Positions 16,427 to 20,896 of a stretch of 20,896 nucleotides of DNA are shown here, in pieces. The position numbers were made by a program, and so were the translations under genes. The stretch comes from CALVGQ01 sp964369385. Lineage in GTDB: Bacteria > Bacillota_I > Bacilli_A > Erysipelotrichales > Erysipelotrichaceae. The stretch is taken from contig CAYJEY010000028.1 of assembly GCA_964369385.1 (NCBI GenBank), positions 1 to 20,896 on the forward strand, read 5' to 3'. How positions within the stretch are numbered: the first letter of the stretch is position 1; the number at the start of each line of letters is the position of its first letter. A model generated the notes under the pieces. The model made no database searches and was not told where the DNA came from. It saw only the letters and a program-made list of their open reading frames with translations.

Positions 16427-18182
16427 ACATATTCCCCCTTTCCATTTCGAGCAATTTCGCGTAACATGCAACAACTAATTTCTTTTTTGATCTTAAATGT
16501 TCTACATCATGAATAAATTCTGCTCTTAGTATTTCATTGTCAATTCGGTCTATTTCAGCTCTGAAAAAACTTTTATTTTCTAATGTAATAACAAAGTTTT
16601 TGCACAATAAACAACTAAAATATTCATTTTCTTTGCACTCCTTGACACTGCAAAATCCACCACCGTTTAAAACCACCTCATGATTTAATGATGATTCATA
16701 TTTTTTTAATACTTGTACATCCATGTCAACGGAGCCAATTTCTACCTTGAACAATTCGAAGATGTTTCTTTCAAATTCATCTTGTTCATATGTGTGATAA
16801 AAATTTAAATGTGCACTTACTCCATGTCCACTAATTTGAGGTATTACTTCAAGAGGTCTTTGAGATCTTGTTGCGAGCTCAGTTACAGCCTTCATGTAAT
16901 TGTTTCTTATCGCACTAACGTTCTTAAATTCGATGTTGTTTAAGGCGCAAATTCGTTTTAAAAAATTTGAAACTGTATCGTAAAATACCTTACCCACCCC
17001 TTTACCATGTTGTAAATACCTGACAAACAGTAGACTTTCATATTCCGTGTCGACAGGCGCATTCTTTCTTATCTCCTTTGTCATTTGCATTACATCATCA
17101 AGAAGCTTCTTTGTTTCGAGCGTTATCGGTATAACATCATCATCTCTCATTTTTGTATTTGTAATTATCTTCCAGTTATTGCTCAGCTCATCACATTGTA
17201 TTGAGTTTATTCTTAATTCAAGAAGATTTGTAAGACGCAGAGGTGTTGTGAAGATGAGTTCAATAATCAGTGAACAAATAGTGTCAATAAATTCTGTATT
17301 TTTTGTACGTATCAACTTGCACGATTTTCGAATTGCAAGAACTTCATCTTCGGAATATCTATCCATGTTTCCTTTCTTTTGGACTCCATTAGTTTGTAAG
17401 TACTTGCGATTTTCATTAGAATAATTCAAAAATTTTTCTTCATTTAAAAATTCCAGCATATTGTGAGTGCATGTCGAAATCTTTTGTTCACTGTTAATTT
17501 TATACTTTCTACTCAATATGTTTTTGTAGTCCATTAAATTCCGAGAAGTAACCTCAATTACATCGTCTGTGAAATCTAAACTATTGAGTAGTATAGCAAA
17601 ATTAGCTAAGTCAGCAAGTTTTGATTTCACATTGCTACCTTCACTTGACAGAAAGTACCTTTTTAAACCTTGTCTTAATATTGAATTACTAACACAACTA
17701 AAGTCAACTGAGATAAATAAAAACGTAGTTGCTTTCTTTGTAGTAAGTAGTAATAAATCATTACTTGGAACATTATTAACATAATCATCAAGATAAATTG
17801 GTTCATAACCAAGTAAAATAAACTTAACCAATTGCTTGTACTTACAATTGTATTTATTAATTACATTAAACTTATTTGTTTTCTCCGTAATAATAAATTT
17901 AAAAAATGAAATAATACGGTTGGCTGCATTATTCTTACCTATCTTATTATCAATTTTTGAAAGAGTTCGAATAATATTTATGAAATCATCATCCGTAACT
18001 TGCGAACAATCTCCGACATCAAAATTTTGATACAGAAGTTTTAATGCTGGTCTAATATCTGATACTGAGCGGAGCATAAAACTACTATCTATATACTCTT
18101 GAATCAAAGGTTGTAAAGAGCTATCAATTCCTTTAAGCAACTCCTCGTTTCCCTTAAATGTCACATAAAAACTATTCGTCAT
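16413..18182 (-). CDS. TnpB-like tyrosine recombinase, first copy
   Basis: This is a 589-residue tyrosine recombinase, nearly the same length as its downstream neighbour but clearly divergent from it. Active residues: R316 (TTPLRLTN), a beta hairpin with Lys (NTKMRDDD), R426 (VSAIRNN), H453 (SGHGV) and nucleophile Y462 (NFYHTY). The His normally found three residues before the second Arg is Ser here (S423). The C-terminal tail has C511, C516, C524 and C527 (C-x4-C-x7-C-x2-C), a likely metal-binding knuckle, then a helical end. The start at ATG 18182 follows GGAGAGGAG and overlaps the preceding stop by 11 bases; a longer reading to 18209 would need a non-ATG start inside that gene. It is the middle gene of three recombinases in one transcript. 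Confidence 0.85.
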   Translation of the reverse strand: MTNSFYVTFKGNEELLKGIDSSLQPLIQEYIDSSFMLRSVSDIRPALKLLYQNFDVGDCSQVTDDDFINIIRTLSKIDNKIGKNNAANRIISFFKFIITEKTNKFNVINKYNCKYKQLVKFILLGYEPIYLDDYVNNVPSNDLLLLTTKKATTFLFISVDFSCVSNSILRQGLKRYFLSSEGSNVKSKLADLANFAILLNSLDFTDDVIEVTSRNLMDYKNILSRKYKINSEQKISTCTHNMLEFLNEEKFLNYSNENRKYLQTNGVQKKGNMDRYSEDEVLAIRKSCKLIRTKNTEFIDTICSLIIELIFTTPLRLTNLLELRINSIQCDELSNNWKIITNTKMRDDDVIPITLETKKLLDDVMQMTKEIRKNAPVDTEYESLLFVRYLQHGKGVGKVFYDTVSNFLKRICALNNIEFKNVSAIRNNYMKAVTELATRSQRPLEVIPQISGHGVSAHLNFYHTYEQDEFERNIFELFKVEIGSVDMDVQVLKKYESSLNHEVVLNGGGFCSVKECKENEYFSCLLCKNFVITLENKSFFRAEIDRIDNEILRAEFIHDVEHLRSKKKLVVACYAKLLEMERGNMYVTN

Positions 18183-19478
18183 ATTTAAACTCCTCTCCAA
18201 GCAGTTCAACTAACTCTGCTATTTCGCTTTCATTAATTGATAAATATGCTTGAATACTCTTTGGGTCACTATGTCTTAATATCTTTCCGGCACGATCCGG
18301 ACTCACTCTTAAGACATGGACTAATCTCATCGCAAGCGAATGTCTGAATTTATGGACTAAATTTGATTTCCTGTATCCTTTATCAACATGGCATCCAACT
18401 GCAATAAAGCCTTTTCTTAAGTAATTAGAAAAACTATAACGCGAAATGTGATCAGTGTTTCTCTCATTAAGAAATAAATAAGTGTTGAACTCAATTGTTT
18501 GTTTTTTTTCAACACTATCTGCTATCTTGAATTCTCTGTTTAAATCATTATGATAATTAAACTGCTCATCATAAAACTCAAAAATGCGTTCAAGCAATTC
18601 ATACTTAATAATTTGTACTTCGTAACCAATGCCTTCCTTTTTGTAGTATTTGTCTTTGTAGTCATTCTTACTATGAACTGTAATTGCACCTTTAGCTCTT
18701 TGATCATAATCATCTGTTACTCTATTTCTAATTCGAAGTTCACCATATTTTTTCAGCGTTTTTTTATCAACAATTTCATGGACATCTTCGATAGTTAGTC
18801 CAAGAAGTTCACCAATGCGTAATCCTGTATGATACAAGATATCGACCATTAGTAAGTACTTTTGTTGCTGTAAATGGCTTATGCTCAAATCTGCCTGAAT
18901 GTAATTTCGTAACTGATACATCTGCACTTCTGTAATATAATCAATAGATGATCCTGATAATGATTTCTTTGCTCTTCTTCTCTTTTTTGCAATAAATTTC
19001 TTATCAAGAATATCTGAAGTATACAAATAATTCCCAACAACTGCAGCATATGAATATGCAATTGTTGGAGAATAATTTAGACTAACGTACATTGTATATA
19101 ACGAACTAAACTCTCTCCCCATCAAAAACTTGGCGAAGTTATCAATATCCACCTGCCTTGTGTCTTTAAGACTTNNNNNNNNNNACTTCTCATTGTAATA
19201 GACATAAATACATAGAAATACTTTATTGCATTAAGACACTTTAATTTTGAATTTGCTGATAAATCTGCTTTTGTAACGTTAATATACTCATATACAGTTT
19301 GTATAGACTTCAAATCTGCATCAAATAAAATGAACATTTCGCCATTATCTGTCATTGTTCTTCCTTGATAAAACTTAATTTCCCTTGTATGAGTTGAACC
19401 ATTTACAGTCTTCTCAACCTCATACCCTGTGTAATAACCTTCTCTTCTTTCAAAAACTCTACTTACATATTTTTCCAT
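18172..19478 (-). CDS. TnpA-like tyrosine recombinase, interrupted by an assembly gap
   Basis: First gene of the cassette. The ten Ns at 19175-19184 split the frame artificially. The N-terminal part from ATG 19478 (GAGGAG ribosome site) holds about 60 residues of beta-rich sequence and a SAM-like core-binding helix region (ADLSANSKLKCLNAIKYFYV). The part after the gap continues it (LKDTRQVDIDNFAKFL) and has the catalytic domain. Both contig ends carry ACTT; merging them gives one uninterrupted 430-residue frame. In that numbering the active residues are R216 (TGLRIGEL), H371 and R374 (VHKFRH), H398 (LRHSD) and Y407 (QAYLSI), a complete set. Size and position first in the operon match TnpA of Tn554 (about 360 residues). 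The gap should not be taken as a natural frameshift. Confidence 0.83.
19175..19184. other. Assembly gap of ten Ns
   Basis: Ten Ns lie inside the first recombinase gene. The bases to the left end in ACTT (19171-19174) and those to the right begin with ACTT (19185-19188). A true insert would have to be 2 modulo 3 in length to keep the frame; collapsing the shared ACTT satisfies this with no missing sequence. Confidence 0.95.
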
Positions 19479-19687
19479 ATTCAATCTCCTCTCTTTCTTT
19501 TTAACTCCAATAAAAAGCTTGATGGTGATCTCTATCTGCAGTATAGAAAACACGAGTAAAAGATGATTGCATACAAAATATTCAGTCTTTAAAATTAAGT
19601 ATAGATTTATACACATCACCTCTCACATTTTTTATTAAAGCACACAAGAATGTGATTTGTCCAATCCAGGAAAAATTATATTATAAT
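19479..19687 (-). other. Leader region of the recombinase cassette
   Basis: About 210 bases lie between the kinase terminator and the first recombinase. No convincing promoter pair could be picked, although TATAAA- and TATACT-like -10 sequences occur. The recombinase frame stays open for 47 codons upstream to 19619, but that stretch is hydrophobic, has a poorer start and is less likely to be translated than the ATG at 19478 with its GAGGAG site. Confidence 0.4.
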
Positions 19688-19720
19688 CAAAAAAAGACTC
19701 CAAGAAATGTCCTTGAAGTC
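19688..19720 (-). terminator. Terminator of the HipA-like kinase gene
   Basis: On the minus strand GACTTCAAG (19720-19712) pairs with CTTGGAGTC (19704-19696), with one G-U pair and a seven-base loop, followed by seven T. It separates the kinase transcript from the recombinase cassette, so the two are probably transcribed separately. Confidence 0.85.
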
Positions 19721-19739
19721 CTATAATTCTATTGATTTT

Positions 19740-20882
19740 TTAAGTCTTTTCATGTAAACTTACTAATCGCTGCTCGAAGAACTGCTGTAATTCATGTACT
19801 CTTTTTTTACTATCCCATTGAGATTCAATGAAATAATAATCACTTATCTTTAATGCTTTTAATCTATCAAAATCTATAAAAGAGAAATCGTTTACTAATT
19901 TAATTTGCTCTTCATGTGTACTACAGAACATTGAACTTTTATCAGTAGAACCAGCATTGATCATCGTATCAAGCACATTACACCCCATTGATCTTTCAGT
20001 ATCAAATATTGGTGCAAATCCCAACCATTGAAGTGTGTCAGGATTTCTAAGAAAACCAAAATTTCCAAAATGACGATCAGTATTAAGTATTAAATAATCT
20101 AATACAATTATTTTATTTAATTGTGTTATCACATCACTGATTTCAAGCTCTCTACACGCACGTTTTAATCGAGCGTATTTCGATTCATCAAGAATTGGTT
20201 CTACGCTCTTACATACATCATATGCACTCACAAACTCAATTTCATTTGAAGTGAATGCTTTACATACAGCATAAGTATCATTTTCCCTATTAACTACCTC
20301 ATATTCAACTGCATCCAACTCGAGTATCTGACATAATACAAATGCAAAAGTTTCATTGTATGCTTCTTGGTAAAAAGGTGCTTTACCCATTTTATATAAG
20401 TAATTAGTCTCATTCAGTTTTTTCCATCTTTTTGTTAATACACCATTCGTAGTGAAATCAGGAGATATACCATATTTTCGTGGAAGTCCATTAACATCAC
20501 CAAAAACCATACTGCCTACATCATCCGAGTATTCATTGTTGAAGAAATTTATTTCTGCATAGTTTATATCACAACTACTTTGCTTAATCCAATAATGATC
20601 TGATAATGATAAAAAATACGAATCAAATAAGACTTCTTTGGTAGATTCAACCTTTAATGTATGTATGATTTTTTTATAGTTTTCTCTTTGTTTTGGTATG
20701 CACCTATTACACAACCATTTCCATAGAGGTTCCTTTTGTATAACACCATCTACAACAGTTCCTACAGGTGCATGTTTTACATTTACAGGGTTTAGGGCGC
20801 TAATGTATAGAGTAGAACGATTTAAGTTCAAGTGAGCTACTACAATATCTTTATGCATTAATGTATATTTAAAATTCATCAT
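19740..20882 (-). CDS. HipA-like serine/threonine kinase
   Basis: This is a protein of about 380 residues with a HipA-type kinase fold. Visible motifs are a nucleotide-loop-like TTNGVLTKRWKK (144-155), a likely ATP-binding Lys in YLYKMG (K164), the catalytic stretch LNTDRHFGNFGF (266-277; D269 and N274) and the metal-binding APIFDTE (D294). The first 130 residues do not match a domain I know. HipA kinases stop growth by phosphorylating aminoacyl-tRNA synthetases or other targets and are usually paired with a HipB antitoxin. No antitoxin lies downstream, and the window ends 14 bases upstream, so its partner cannot be judged. The start is ATG 20882 or 20879, both served by GGAGG (20892-20888); a TTG at 20894 overlaps that site. 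It may be cargo of the recombinase element. Substrate and toxicity are unknown. Confidence 0.82.
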   Translation of the reverse strand: MMNFKYTLMHKDIVVAHLNLNRSTLYISALNPVNVKHAPVGTVVDGVIQKEPLWKWLCNRCIPKQRENYKKIIHTLKVESTKEVLFDSYFLSLSDHYWIKQSSCDINYAEINFFNNEYSDDVGSMVFGDVNGLPRKYGISPDFTTNGVLTKRWKKLNETNYLYKMGKAPFYQEAYNETFAFVLCQILELDAVEYEVVNRENDTYAVCKAFTSNEIEFVSAYDVCKSVEPILDESKYARLKRACRELEISDVITQLNKIIVLDYLILNTDRHFGNFGFLRNPDTLQWLGFAPIFDTERSMGCNVLDTMINAGSTDKSSMFCSTHEEQIKLVNDFSFIDFDRLKALKISDYYFIESQWDSKKRVHELQQFFEQRLVSLHEKT

Positions 20883-20896
20883 TTTTGCCTCCAAGA

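Noticed and set aside
17472..17478. A TGTCGAA Spo0A-box match inside a recombinase gene
   Set aside because: A single 7-base match inside coding sequence, with no promoter context or tandem partner, is expected by chance.
14970..18798. Plus-strand open frames across the recombinase cassette, including 133- and 125-codon frames
   Set aside because: They are reverse-strand shadows of recombinase genes with intact catalytic motifs; AT-rich coding sequence commonly leaves such hydrophobic shadows.
18172..19619. Two separate genes, a short recombinase starting at 19152 and a 165-residue protein starting at 19619
   Set aside because: Both are products of the N gap. The first would start at a GTG inside an open frame and the second runs out of frame after the gap; merging the shared ACTT gives one intact gene from 19478.
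1..20896. CRISPR arrays, tRNA or rRNA genes
   Set aside because: No regularly spaced repeat series and no recognisable tRNA or rRNA sequence was found on reading either strand; a weak or degenerate tRNA could still be missed without a covariance search.

Overview
The window is AT-rich, with mostly clear Shine-Dalgarno sites and rho-independent terminators. It comes from a low-GC, endospore-forming Firmicute. It carries the sporulation master regulator spo0A and the spoIIM-xerD-deoB gene block that is also found near the spoIIA region in Bacillus. AT content and gene content would suit an Erysipelotrichia/Turicibacter-type lineage, but nothing in the window settles that. A run of ten Ns at 19175-19184 shows the sequence is a draft scaffold.

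Layout. Bases 1-407 hold no gene, only a possible three-stem fold. At 465-5323, both on the minus strand, lie a lone type IV prepilin-like protein and a 1204-residue von Willebrand A (vWA) surface protein with five C-terminal membrane segments; each has its own promoter and terminator. Next is a minus-strand AAC(3)-family acetyltransferase (5715-6485), divergent from spo0A (6661-7494). Two Spo0A boxes in tandem, one helical turn apart, lie between them. After the spo0A terminator comes a plus-strand run that is probably co-transcribed: dinB (DNA polymerase IV), spoIIM, xerD and deoB (7559-11474), ending in a terminator. A large SF2 helicase (11539-14082) follows; it is unusual in having a predicted membrane hairpin behind the helicase core.

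The accessory part begins at about 14083. On the minus strand there is a tightly overlapping four-gene cassette: a TnpA-like tyrosine recombinase (19478-18172, interrupted by the N run), two TnpB-like tyrosine recombinases with cysteine-containing tails (18182-16413 and 16426-14660), and a TnpC-like helix-turn-helix/coiled-coil protein (14684-14223). Each stop codon overlaps the next start, by 11, 14 and 25 bases. The set resembles the Tn554 tnpA-tnpB-tnpC transposition module with an extra large recombinase, or a relative of the recombinase-in-trio elements. It ends against the helicase gene in a short region rich in inverted repeats. Upstream of the cassette, on the same strand and with its own terminator, is a HipA-like kinase (20882-19740) that may be cargo of the same element; the distal end of the element is outside the window.

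The observations I rate highest are the three-recombinase plus TnpC cassette, the membrane-hairpin helicase, and the evidence that the N gap is artificial: the two contig ends share ACTT, and merging them restores one continuous 430-residue recombinase frame.
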